Source: Thermothielavioides terrestris NRRL 8126 (taxonomy: Eukaryota; Ascomycota; Sordariomycetes; Sordariales; Chaetomiaceae). Taken from it: a stretch of DNA of 64,000 nucleotides. Under the pieces are notes generated by a model that saw only the letters and a list, made by a program, of their open reading frames with translations, ran no database searches and had not been told where the DNA came from. How positions within the stretch are numbered: the first letter of the stretch is position 1; the number at the start of each line of letters is the position of its first letter. The stretch spans positions 7,006,001 to 7,070,000 of the forward strand of contig NC_016457.1 of assembly GCF_000226115.1 (NCBI RefSeq). Reading direction: 5' to 3'. Position numbers and translations under genes: made by a program. Positions 1 through 10,250 of this stretch are shown here, piece by piece.

Positions 1-164
1 CTTCGATAGTAAAGCGATTATAGGATATAAGTTAACAGTATAATATCTAGTATAGGTAAACGAGAGTAGCCTCTAGTTTAAGCTTATAATTATATTAGCG
101 ATAGCTAGATATCTAGCGATTAAGAATATATTAGTAGTAGCAATAAAGCGAATATATTAAATAT

Positions 165-266
165 ATCGATATTAGTATCCTCCTTTTATAAACGACCTTA
201 GGAACGCTCTATAATATCGATACTAGTATCCTCCTCTTATAAGTAGCCTTAGGTATACTCTATAGT
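165..266 (+). repeat. Two tandem 51-bp units
   Basis: Two units starting at ATCGAT (165 and 216) are 51 bp apart and nearly identical. Fifty-one is a multiple of three, so the units would encode a 17-residue repeat if the frame above extends this far left. Confidence 0.7.
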
Positions 267-581
267 ATTAGAACCTTCCTTTAAGTTAGATATCTTGATT
301 GGTTTAGGTGGTAGCGGCTTAGAACACTATACTTAACGATCTAGTCGACCCTAGGATATAGAACGCGATTTTAAATATACTAGGGGCTTTGAACAAGAGC
401 TAAATTTCGATTAAAGGTATAAGCGATTAGCGGGTACGTTTGTTTTATAAGACTTCGACGTATTATATATCTATCGACGTTGGATCAGTGGTTTAGGCGC
501 CAAGGGTTTAGCTAGAGCGGTAGTAGGGGTAGTAGTAGGAGCTTTAGCGGCTAGGGCAATAGTAGGAGCTTTGGTAACGGC

Positions 582-800
582 GGTAGTAGCGGCTTTAGCG
601 GTATAGTACGATACAATCCTAATCCGCTTATTGTCGATAGACGTTGCTATAGCTAGAGCTTTGGCGGTAGTAGCTTCGGTGGTATAGCGTAATACGATCC
701 TAATCCGTTTATTGCCGATAGGCGTTGCTATAGCTAGGGCTTCGGCGATAGTGGCTTTAGCGGTATAGCGTAATACGACCTTGATCCGCCTAGCGGCTTT
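582..800 (+). repeat. 81-bp tandem repeat, about 2.7 units
   Basis: The marker GGTATA recurs at 600, 681 and 762, exactly 81 bp apart, with closely matching sequence between. The units keep one frame (27 residues: Gly/Ser-rich half plus a YDPNP...DRRCYS half). Differences are mostly transitions. Confidence 0.85.
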
Positions 801-1460
801 AGGTGGGTCGGGAGGTTTAGGAGCTTCGCGAGCTAGGTGGGCACTATAGCGAGAAGGATCTAGTGCCTTACTTCCTTACATAGGCGTACGACTACGCTTC
901 GAAGGCGCTATCGAGAATTGTACTAGGCTACGAAGAGGGTAGGAGCGATGTATTATACGTAGTAGATCGCTAGGGCGCCTAAGAATAGAGGTAGGAGGTC
1001 GTATAATAGGCTTAGCAACGCTAGGCTAGCTAGGAGGCATCGAGGGTATAATACTAAGAACTATATAGTGGCGCCTTCGTTAGTGGCTCTAGCAATATAT
1101 CTATAGCTTTAGGAAGCCTAGGAGATGGCGGTAAGCCTACAAGATGCCTAGAAAGGCTAGGAATAAGTCGGTAGCTAGGATTTAGGGGTATTGCTGGCAC
1201 GCTATACCCCTGATTCGATTGAACGGCTGCTAACTAAGCTAGAATATACTATAGAGCTTCAACGAGTATATAAAAACACTAGAAAATGGCGATTTAGGCC
1301 GTTTTTTGCAGTATCTATAGCTTCAATATTGATGGCACTGATGGCAGTGTGTTGTATACTGCTGTCAAATTGGGTGTGCGGTGCAGCCATTTGGACCCAC
1401 TTTGACCTGGTGTTTGAGAACCACAATGGCTCCGTTGCCCCCAACATAAATAAACATTAA

Positions 1461-3890
1461 AACAGGGGGGTCCGCCCTGAATGAATCGCCGCTCGGAGAT
1501 AATCAGTGCACTGATAAACTGACTTCTGACCGGGAAGGAATTAACAAAACGGGGCGTCCTCAGCAAGGAAGTTATTGAACCGCAACATCCCTCAGCTGTG
1601 TTGAGCTGTGTTGCTAAAGGCAACACAGCAGGTGCACCATGCCAATTGTCGCCAGACCAGTACCGGATGCCGTAGGAGAGATGCTGGATCCCGCACAGCA
1701 CCGAGTTGGGACACTCTTCCCTTCTTCTCAAAGTAAGGGAAGACGGCTTCGCCCAGCCATTGGCGCAGTTTGGGAATGTCCGTGAACAGCTGGGATGGAA
1801 AGTCGTGATGCCGTCGACAGTAGGGGGTGGAGTCGAGATAGTTCGTCCTACCTTCCACCGGGAGACTCTCGATCCAAGCATCGTCCGCCAGCGTCGACAG
1901 CCGTGCAATCCGTGTCCTTGATCCCGCCCTCATCGAGGTCAGGCGCGGCGGGTATCCTGCTAATACCTACCTAGGTAGGCAGAAGACTGACACACGGTTA
2001 AGGTCGCCACCTTTCATGAGAGCTCGTGAGTGTAGGTTGGTGAAGCTGCCAAGACCAGTCAAAAAGGGGTTGAAAAGGGGCAAACGGCGGCTAAACATGG
2101 GTCCGGCTTTAGGGCGACCATCCTCAGATTCGGAAGCCAGGTAAATAAATCACCTCCTGGTTCTGGTTTATCACCTGCGGGACTTCGTTGGCGCGTTGGC
2201 TGTGATCGTGCGCAGAGGAAGCGGTTAAGCTTGCATTGAACGACCAGCATGTGCCGTTCAAGTTCCTTCATCAAGAGCCCCGGTGGACAGTTGTGTAAGC
2301 TTATATGCAATACCACCTTTAGGAATCAACCGTCTCAATTCCACGGACGTCATATTGCTCAAGATCTGGTGCCCAATTCTCCACGGTGACAACGGCATTG
2401 TTCACTTTCTCACGCGATCTCCACAGCATCAACACAGCGGGCAGTCGCATGACTGCAGGAACTACCACTCAGTGCATCACTGGCTTTCTGGAAGCGGAAC
2501 ACACAACTATCTCATTTTTTTGCATGCATCAGGTCACACGCCGTTAGGCCGCCGCGTACGAATAACTGACATGAACGCAGTCAATGAGCCGCCTAGGTTG
2601 GCGTTGACTTCTTGGTGCCAGCACTGACCCAGTCATACACTTGTCGCTGTCACTAACGGCTTTTCCACGTCAAGAAAACGGTCCGGCGTCTCTGTAGGGT
2701 AAGTGGACGGGTACATGGGGCGAAGGAAAAATAGATAAATTACATTATTTGTTACTGTTGATAAAAGTAACGGGCCTCATGGCAAAAGGCGCCAACTGAC
2801 ATCACCATCCCACCACCTTTCCAGGCAAGCGATGCGGGCGGGCCCAGACCACACCTCAACATCAGACCGATTCCCACCGACCGACAAGCCACGATCGTCA
2901 GAGCCAGCCATCGCGCCAGAGATCGAACCGTGCCAGGACAGGTCTCTGCACTGACATCTTGTTGCTTCCGGCTGCACGTTGCACTGGAGATATTCCCACA
3001 AGTTAACTCATACCTGCCTGTAAGCGGCACAATGGGACATCGCATTCACGACGTCCACGCGCCGTAGGCTCAATACTGTTGCTGCCGGATGAATCTCAGA
3101 TTGCAGCTCGAGACGTAAGTCGGGCAGGCTGTCGTGATGTTTGGCACTCAGCCATAAAGGGAATCCGGAACTAGTAAGGGTTACTTACCCTGGGGACACC
3201 CGTGAGCTGCAACCCATACTCCAGGATGCCAACAACGACTTAGGAGGTACACAGTAGTTAGTTCAGGGTGCTGTGACGGCAGCCACAGCGGCTTACGAAG
3301 CCCGGCATGTGGCTACGCCACACTGGACCCCGAAAACAACGGACGAACGAGCCTAGCCTCGGCAGCGACCGGTGGAGGTGACTCGGCAGTCTTGAGACAT
3401 CGGCTAGGGAATTCGCCATCTCGGAAGCAGGACCCATCCATCAGTACCGCAGCCGGGCGCGCCACCCGAAGAACGTCCTCCGTACCGTCTACATCGCGCC
3501 AAGTACTGCGTGATCCTTTTACCCGCGCCAGCCTCCGAGTCAGAGTCCGGACCCGGGGCATCGCCAATCTGAAACAGTGCGGCGATCCATTGTCAGATGC
3601 CGCGGCGCAGCGGGGAGTCGGCTTGTGTCTGCAAACGCAGCCTCCAGTCGCGGCGAAGAGGTCCGAGGTTCAATATCACTATTTCCGGTGATGCCTCGGC
3701 TGGACCCTGACACGGGCCTCCTACCCCAGATCTCGCCGCGTGCAAGGGAGTGGAGCTCGGCAAATGTGTTCTAGAAGCCTTCCTGAAGGGTGAGCTAATC
3801 GGGAAAAGGCGGAAGCCAAGTTGAGCGATGGGTTCCGTTTCTTCCCTCCGGGAGCTGGCCGGGAGCAGTGGACCTGGCTTCCGGTTCAAG
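1461..3890. other. Gene-free host DNA left of the transposon nest
   Basis: GC-balanced sequence without RIP signature. The open frames are short, overlap on both strands, and show no recognisable domain, intron pattern or codon signal. A palindromic CTACCTAGGTAG lies near 1967. The 3890 end is contiguous with 22119 once the nest is removed. Confidence 0.6.
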
Positions 3891-3894
3891 GTAT
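3891..3894. repeat. Target-site duplication GTAT, left copy (outer element)
   Basis: GTAT abuts the left LTR and is repeated at 22115-22118 directly after the right LTR. Four base pairs is short but fits the LTR ends exactly. Confidence 0.75.
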
Positions 3895-4032
3895 TAAAGC
3901 AAAGAGGTGAAAGCGGTTGATTTTTCTAAGTATGGGAGGCCAGGATCTGAGATGCTAAATACGGCCTATACGCCTTTCTAGCGCTAACTAAACTTTCTCC
4001 ATCCTCCTAGGTGGCCTATACTGCCTCCTACA
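3895..4032 (-). repeat. Outer element 3' LTR (138 bp)
   Basis: Matches 21977-22114 over the whole length, differing only by RIP-type changes (for example CCTATA here against CCTGTG there). On the minus strand it starts TGTAGGAGG. Confidence 0.9.
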
Positions 4033-4047
4033 AGCTTCCCCCCTCCG
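4033..4047 (-). other. Polypurine tract of the outer element
   Basis: On the minus strand a G-rich purine run (GGAGGGGGGAAGCT) ends at the 3' LTR, where plus-strand DNA synthesis is primed in LTR elements. Confidence 0.7.
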
Positions 4048-4599
4048 TGATTATACGATGTCCCTATCGCTATAATGGATAAAACTAACTATTATAAAGA
4101 CCATCCTCCTCAGGCTATAAAAAGGCTGAAACACTATACCAATTTGCTTCTTCTAGTCTCACTTCTCGACCTTCAATAATAGAGTCCTAGGCTTCCTCTA
4201 AGCCTATTAATCTCTCTATCTATAGGGGTAAGTCTATATCCTCTACTTTGGCTATTATCCACTATGCCCTAGACTTATATACTTTAAGATAGTCGATATA
4301 CACCTTGTATAGTAGGCCTAGCTTTGATATATACTAGACCTAATATATATATAGAGACGCTATACCTATAACTCTTAATAGGCTAGCCTACTAGAGATTG
4401 AACTTCGACCTATCCTTATACTCCTTGTCCTAAAGCTCTAAAACCTATTGGCCTTAGGTAAACTGCTGAACTAGTTTCTTATCTAGATGTTCATTGGCCT
4501 TAGTAGCTAGCTGGAATATAATATATATCTAGTATTCTTCCTAGCTATCTATATACTAAGCAATATAATTAGTAGCCTTGTTTATCTTAAATATATTAG

Positions 4600-5420
4600 G
4601 GGTAATATAAAGATAGGCTTCCTTAGGGACTTAAGAATAAGTGGGCTCAAATCCTAGAAAAGCCTTTACTAATAAAGTACTAATAGAACGAGAAAAATAG
4701 GTATTGATATTAACAATTATAGATAGTAAGGCTATCGGCTATAAGTGTTGCTAGCTCTTTAGCTATCTAACTGCCTATTGTATAAGCTACGCCTTTATAA
4801 GCCTAATATAGTACTTAATTATACCAGTGCTCTATAGGTAGGAAACTAGTCTAAAAACTATCTTAGTGCTATATTGTTGGAATATCTGGATAAGCGTTGT
4901 ATTATTAAAGTGACTACTATTGTTAAAATAGGTCTACTATAGCTACTTAACGATAAGCGCCTAGATATATACTATAGTGTAGACGACTATATAAGCTAAT
5001 ACTTCCGTTAGTGCTTAGGTGAAAAGAAAGTGAGTAAAGTAGTCAACTCTTAGAAGGATATATCGTTGGCTATCTAGGCTAGCTAGTGAAATAGGGCTGA
5101 CGAAATCCAAACTAAAAAGCCGTATAGGCTAGAAGATAGCGATATATCTTAGAATATTGCCTTGGAGGCTCTAGCTAACTAACTAGCAAGTCTCGTAGGC
5201 TTGGCAGTATATTGTAATATCGGCTACTTATATTGGCTACTAGAATCTCCCTCTAAACTTCTATATAGTTACTATATTAACAAAGTGTCTATAGCTATCG
5301 TATACCTAAGCTAAAACCTTGGCTCGCTTATCTAGCAGAATATACAAGGCTAAACTCTTATTTTACTCGATATAAAATAGCGAGCTATTAGTCAAATGAA
5401 AATTTAGGGCCTACCGCTTT
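4600..5420 (-). pseudogene. Integrase region of the outer element
   Basis: Minus-strand reading shows LDFVSPIS (first catalytic Asp) near 5102-5110, then YFNNSSHF near 4915-4930 (YFDNGSHF-like before RIP), followed by a STGIIKYYIRLI stretch in the position of the third catalytic residue. This order and spacing match Ty3-type DDE integrases. TAG stops interrupt it throughout. Confidence 0.75.
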
Positions 5421-5749
5421 ATCTAGTAGTATCGATACTAAGGAAGATACTAGATGCCCTTATCTCCCTCTATTAGCTATGCTACAATGTTATTATACCA
5501 AATGTTAGTAAATGTCGTCCTAACGGCCTTGAGATAATATTATTAATGTTTACTAGGGTAGCTACTAAACGGTAGATCAGTGAAATATAGTATCAATCTA
5601 GTCGAGTCGTCTATATATATCACTAACTTGATACTCTATTACTCTTCTAATCTATAGTCAGGTATATTTTAGAGAGGGCCTATTAGCCTAGATATACTAT
5701 TAGTAATCCTAATGATCTTGTCGATATTCGGCCAATAGTAGAAGACAAT

Positions 5750-6060
5750 GTCGAACTTAGTAATCTTATCGATCTATCGAACTACTTTTGAATAGACCTC
5801 GTTGAAGTTGTTTATAGACTATATAATAGATAGGTAGTCGGTATAAATGTAAATTAGAAAGTTAGATACCTAGGTAATCTATTGCAACTCCTTCAATGCC
5901 TTTATAATAGCTAATATCTCCTTCTCCGAGACTGAATACTAGGACTTAGTATCTATTAGACTAAACAATATAAATATATTGATCTCAATGTTCTTAAAAT
6001 ACTAGGCCTACTAGTATTCTTTATCTAGGCGCGCTCTTAGGCTAAGCTAAAATATAACTA
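5750..6060 (-). pseudogene. RNase H region of the outer element
   Basis: Minus-strand reading gives SEKEILAIIKALKEL (catalytic Glu) around 5905-5933, then FLIYIYTDYLSII with the YTD motif at 5837-5845, the usual RNase H layout of Ty3-type elements. Stops are TAG at positions where Gln or Trp is expected. Confidence 0.75.
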
Positions 6061-6299
6061 CGCTAAGCTTTGTCTTACTTGTATTAGTTGCAATGTAAAA
6101 GGCCTTAGTAAGATCGGTACTATAGATCGTATTTTGCTAAATTAACTAGTAGATCCGCTAGACAACCTTATTATATTCTACTATCTAGTATAGCGAGTTA
6201 CAAGGTTTCTATTCCATTATAACTAACTTCTTCCTAGTCGCGGTAATAGTAGCGACAACTTCGAAAAATATAGTTTTTAGTTTTTGTACTAGGTTAGCC

Positions 6300-7360
6300 C
6301 TCTCTAGGATATATCTCTATAAAAATAGAGTTATAAAAACCAGCTATTGCGCCTTCTTCTATATCTTAGGTGGCGACTTAGCCTATTGCTCTGCCTATCG
6401 CTAAAACTTTTACTAATATTTCTAGGTAAGAAAAATCTTATTGTCTATAAGTTAGAATTCGACTATTTCAATCTAGTTTATAAAGAATTCTAATTTCCTA
6501 AGAGCTAATGGGACTAGGCTAAAGGCGACCTATAGAAAATAGACTTTATAGAGAAATGCGAAGTAGCTCTAAAAGTCGTAGCTGCTTATAAGGTGGTCGT
6601 TAACGTAGATAGCGAGGCAATTCCTAGTAGACTTATAATAGCTAAAAGCCGATAGCAATGCTAATAAAAGCTATATTGATCCCAATAAAGCAAGTTTCTA
6701 TAGTAGCTTCTAAGCAATTGGCTAATCGTTGTCCAGTAGGCGGACTAGCTAGCTATACTATCGACAATACTAGTTAAAATCTAGTCTTAGTCTCTCTAGC
6801 AAAGTACTGAAAACTAAATTACTAAACTAGGTATATATTATAGGCATATTCTTTAGGCTCTACGTAGTACAACGGTAGGTGAACTACCTATTTAGTGAAA
6901 TAAACCTAGTTAGCCATTTATCCCTTAGACAGATAGGGAGTGCCTAATAGCTATTAGAGGCGTTAGTTTTCGAATAATAAGTTGGTCTCCCTAAACTAAT
7001 GTTATTCAAATCTAATTCTATATTATAGTAAGGGTAGGCTAATTTAATAATGTTAGAATTAACAAGCCGAAAATTATAGATAACGCAATAAACCTTCTAT
7101 TTTAATAGGTAAGACGACTACCTAAGTTTATCTATAAAGATAGTCTACGCTCTATATAGGCTTTCTCTATAAGAGATGATTACTACCTTTTCTATCTTCC
7201 TAAAGACGTAGTTTATAAAGTGCCAATGACCTAGTAAGTACCGAAATAGTTATAGTCTAACAACTAGCTCCGCCCTAGGTTTAGTGATAATAGGGTGCTC
7301 TATAATATCGATAGGTAGTAAATCTTCTAGGGAGAAAGCGAAGTAGTCTTTCTAGGTATA
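6300..7360 (-). pseudogene. Reverse transcriptase region of the outer element
   Basis: Minus-strand reading begins near 7340 with EHPIITKPRAE and GHWHFINYVFRKIEK, the usual RT N-terminal region. It reaches the catalytic box as CLAIYVND (6596-6610), where RIP has turned the first Asp codon to Asn. Many TAG/TAA stops interrupt the frame. Confidence 0.75.
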
Positions 7361-7670
7361 GCAAAGTCGGTAGGCTATAGCTACTCTATCTAGATCGTAA
7401 GTAGCAACTAGGCCCAAAGTGATCCCAGAGTTTTCGAACTAAGAGTCGACTATACTCTATAGACTTTGTAAAAATAGCCGTTTTTATAGAGAGCAATGGA
7501 TTTTAAAGGGGTCCCCCTTCGAATTTCGATTTTCCTACTAAAATACCGTCTTAGGCTTTAGGGAATAGTGTAGGCTAAGCTCTTTCAGCTTCTCCTATTG
7601 TCGTAGGGTTATCCCTAAGGCCTTTAGAGATTTTATAGTTAAGGGCTATAAACTATAAAGATAGAACTTC

Positions 7671-8130
7671 CTATTAGTCGGGGCTAGTTTCTAATAGCTT
7701 AGGAGAGGTTCTTAGGGCCTTAGGGTAATATCGTAGTAATAAGTAGAAGGTTTCTTAGGTTGTCCTAGGGACTTAGTGAGGCTAGCTAGTTTCTATAGGA
7801 AATCTAGAAATCTAGGCTAAGGGCTTTGAAAAACCGGATTCCTACTAAAATGCTATTAAGGGCTATTTTAAGTAGCCCTTCTTATACTAGTCTACCCCAA
7901 CGTCCCTCTAGTATAGCTATCCAAGGCCTAAGTCGCCTACTATCGTTGCGCTACTAGCAGGCCTATAGCTAAGGCTGGTCTATATTATAGTGTAACAGTT
8001 TCTTCGGCTTCGATAGTCTTGATAATACCGTCCCTAAGAATCAGTATAGAATTCGATATTATAAAGTATACCAAGTGTATAATAATACTATTGCGAACTA
8101 TACTCCGTTTAGAAAATGGCACTAGTCGAA
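7671..8130. repeat. Diverged internal block, copy A
   Basis: Shares an ordered series of matches with 21241-21700 in the same orientation: GCTAGTTTCTA, ATATCGTAGTAATAAG, a CCTAAGTCGC stretch and TTAGAAAA..GG..C. Similarity is far below that of the LTRs. Both copies show a plus-strand, protein-like frame with LVS, LGEV and YRSNK in order; which strand is truly coding is unresolved. Confidence 0.5.
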
Positions 8131-8367
8131 GAAGGCTATAATAATGCAATTACATAGTATATACAAAAAGGTTGAGCTTCAACGCTAGAGATAAACGGTA
8201 GGGAGACAGTTCTAATGGTAACGGTGATAATAGCAGTAATATATACAATGTAGTTGGCGAAGTCGGTATAGCTAATGCAATGAATATAGCCACCGAGGGT
8301 AGTACGTCAAATATCTCTAGTACAATAGTAACTAATAAGTTATCTATCGAAGATAAGTTATCTGTCA

Positions 8368-8500
8368 AGGGTAAGTTATCTAGTGATAGTAGTAGGGGTA
8401 GCGGCAACGGTAGTGGCGAAGGTGATAGTAATGGCGACGGCGGCAATGGCGGTAATAGCGATAGTGATAGTGGCAGTGGTAGTAGAGAGCGACTATTAGG
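8368..8500 (+). repeat. Gly/Ser/Asn/Asp-coding low-complexity run
   Basis: Repeated GGTAGTGGC, GATAGTAATGGC and GGCGGCAATGG triplets would encode G, S, N and D on the plus strand. An open plus-strand frame spans it (8280-8606). It lies inside the outer element, antisense to pol. It may be trinucleotide drift rather than a real protein. Confidence 0.5.
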
Positions 8501-9054
8501 TGGCTACCCTAGTGGCTATACGGTGAAGATCCTTATAATAGTGGCGGTGCTAAATCTGGGCAACGGATTATATAGTATTACACCATTACCAATAGAAGCG
8601 AGGTAGTAGTAAACTATACCATTGGAAGAAGAAGCTAAGTCTGCCTAACCGATCCTAGTATTACTAGAAGAATCTATAGGCGAATAGTGCCTATAAAGCG
8701 AAGAATACCCTTAATAAGTAGGAAAAATGTACATAGAAGACTTGTACAAAGAAATCTCTAGGGAAGAAACTACTATTAAATCCTCGATAGAAACTAATGA
8801 CGACTAGACTATATAAATCTAATATAGCTCTGTAAATGATAAGGCCTAGATCCCCTAAGCCTTAGGAATTAGGCCTTTATATTTAGGTTGCTAGCAATGT
8901 CTAGATCCCTAGCTATACTGACTATATTAACTGTGTCTACCTCCTCTAAAACTTAACGTAAGTTGTTGAGCTTATATAATTTGGTAATAATGTCAACGCG
9001 CTACTTAGTACTAGTAGTATTTAGTAAAGAGGCCCAATGCTTAACTTCCTCTTC

Positions 9055-9059
9055 GGTAT
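9055..9059. repeat. Target-site duplication GGTAT, left copy (TRIM)
   Basis: GGTAT immediately precedes the TGTTACAC end of the left LTR and is repeated at 10246-10250 immediately after the GTGTAACA end of the right LTR. Confidence 0.95.
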
Positions 9060-9340
9060 TGTTACACGCAGTTGTAGGTCACCTGTGGCCACCTGTGGCC
9101 AACTGCGTAAGTGTGGGTCCACTAGGCCCACTGGGCCCCACAACAGCACTGGGCCCCGCAATAGTGCATAGGCCACCTTACGCACAGGCCACTACACTCC
9201 TGTATTTAGGTGGGCACTTGCCTACATTCTATACTCTTGCAATACATCCATCTTGCACTCCTCCGAAGCTCCTGCTTGGTTTGAGTGCTCCGCTACCTTG
9301 GCTGACGAGGTCGGGTAGCACCCACTTTGTTCGTGTAACA
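9060..9340 (+). repeat. TRIM 5' LTR (281 bp)
   Basis: Matches 9965-10245 except for four transitions. Internal inverted repeats ACGCAGTTG (9066-9074) and CAACTGCGT (9100-9108), and TGCGTAAG with CTTACGCA near 9178, could fold into hairpins. GGGCCC palindromes lie between them. Confidence 0.95.
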
Positions 9341-9342
9341 AG

Positions 9343-9360
9343 TGGTGCCTACTACTGGAC
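9343..9360 (+). other. TRIM primer-binding site with extended tRNA complementarity
   Basis: TGGTGCCTACTACTGGAC begins two bases after the LTR and complements a tRNA 3' end (CCA, discriminator A, acceptor and T-stem halves). Complementarity to the generic T-loop continues past 18 nt through CTCGAACC. The tRNA identity was not determined. Confidence 0.75.
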
Positions 9361-9609
9361 TCGAACCTGTGCGATAAACCATAAGACTCCTTTGTAAGGG
9401 AGCCAGTGTTCATCAATAGCGTGCCCGAGCAGTACCGCGTCATATGGCTTAGGCAACCACATACGGGCGCAGGTGCCCCGAGTGCCCTACCAGGAAGCAC
9501 TTATGGTTTTGCTTACTTAGGTGGTCTCTAAGTATTGCGAAGCCCTCGAGCTCCTGAGACCTTACCTGGAGGTCGGTATCCAGGATAGCAATCGCGACCT
9601 ACAACACTT

Positions 9610-9790
9610 CGTCGCCCCGGCTCGGCTCCCAAAGACCACGTCAATTGCGACCACTTTCCAAGACCTCGTCGCCCCGGCCTAGCTCCCATCCTTCCGACCG
9701 TCAATCGCGACCACTTTTTCTAAGACCTCGTCGCCCCGGCCCGGCTCCCATCCTTCCGACCGTTCCAACCTCCGACCGATCAATCGCTCC
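9610..9790 (+). repeat. Degenerate tandem repeat, units of about 57-61 bp
   Basis: CGTCGCCCCGGC starts at 9610, 9667 and 9728, each followed by GGCTCCCA-like and TCAATCGCGACCACTT-like segments. Shorter fragments (CAGTCGCCCCGATCAA, then ATTGAATGG three times) follow to about 9895. This fills the TRIM interior and is not coding. Confidence 0.8.
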
Positions 9791-9950
9791 AATCAATCGC
9801 CCCGACCAGTCGCCCCGATCAAAGAACCCGACTGGCCAGTCGCCCCGATCAAGGAACCCGACAGGTGGATTGAATGGATTGAATGGATTGGATAGTTGAG
9901 GTGCAAGATACAATGGACTTGCAAGCTGAGGACAGCTTTTCTATTTGTTC

Positions 9951-9964
9951 GTAGGGGGGGCAAT
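9951..9964 (+). other. TRIM polypurine tract
   Basis: A run of G residues (AGGGGGGG) followed by CAAT abuts the TGTTACAC start of the right LTR, the expected place for plus-strand priming. Confidence 0.7.
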
Positions 9965-10245
9965 TGTTACACGCAGTTGTAGGTCACCTGTGGCCACCTA
10001 TGGCCAACTGCGTAAGTGTGGGTCCACTGGGCCCACTGGGCCCCACAACAGCACTGGGCCCCGCAATAGTGCATAGGCCACCTTACGCACAGGCCACTAC
10101 ACTCCTGTATTTAGGTGGGCACTTGCCTGCATTCTATACTCTTGCAATACATCCATCTTGCACTCCTCCGAAGCTCCTGCTTGGTTTGAGTGCTCCGCTA
10201 CCTTGGCTGACGAGGTCGGGTAGCACTCACTTTGTTCGTGTAACA
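9965..10245 (+). repeat. TRIM 3' LTR (281 bp)
   Basis: Same length and ends as 9060-9340. It is followed directly by the GGTAT duplication at 10246-10250. Confidence 0.95.
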
Positions 10246-10250
10246 GGTAT

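Larger units (their letters stand above)
150..1460 (+). pseudogene. RIP-damaged reading frame with tandem peptide repeats and C-terminal membrane-like segment
   Basis: Family not recognised. One plus-strand frame can be followed from about 480, possibly from 150, to TAA at 1458-1460. Nearly all interruptions are TAG or TAA, as RIP makes from CAG, CAA or TGG. From the N-terminal side it reads: a Gly/Ser/Arg-rich tract (about 500-600), three copies of an 81-bp (27-residue) repeat containing YDPNP and DRRCYS, a basic Arg-rich stretch (about 850-1050), a Gln/Ala-rich helix-like stretch (1070-1180), then an unbroken 1191-1457 section. The last section has a charged helix and a hydrophobic run (FFAVSIASILMALMAVCCILL) that could span a membrane. 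Damage is heavy before about 1190 and absent after about 1300. It could be a duplicated host gene hit by RIP or a transposon ORF; no terminal repeats are visible and the left end may lie outside the window. Confidence 0.5.
9060..10245 (+). mobile_element. Terminal-repeat retrotransposon in miniature (TRIM), nearly unmutated
   Basis: An 1186-bp element with two 281-bp LTRs (9060-9340, 9965-10245) ending TGTTACAC...GTGTAACA, a 5-bp duplication, a primer site after the left LTR and a G-rich purine tract before the right LTR. The 624-bp internal part has no credible gene, so it must use proteins supplied in trans. The LTRs differ at only four positions, all transitions, three of them TpG-to-TpA. 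It interrupts RIP-riddled sequence of the outer element but is almost free of RIP itself, so it arrived late or largely escapes RIP. The family was not identified. Confidence 0.93.
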
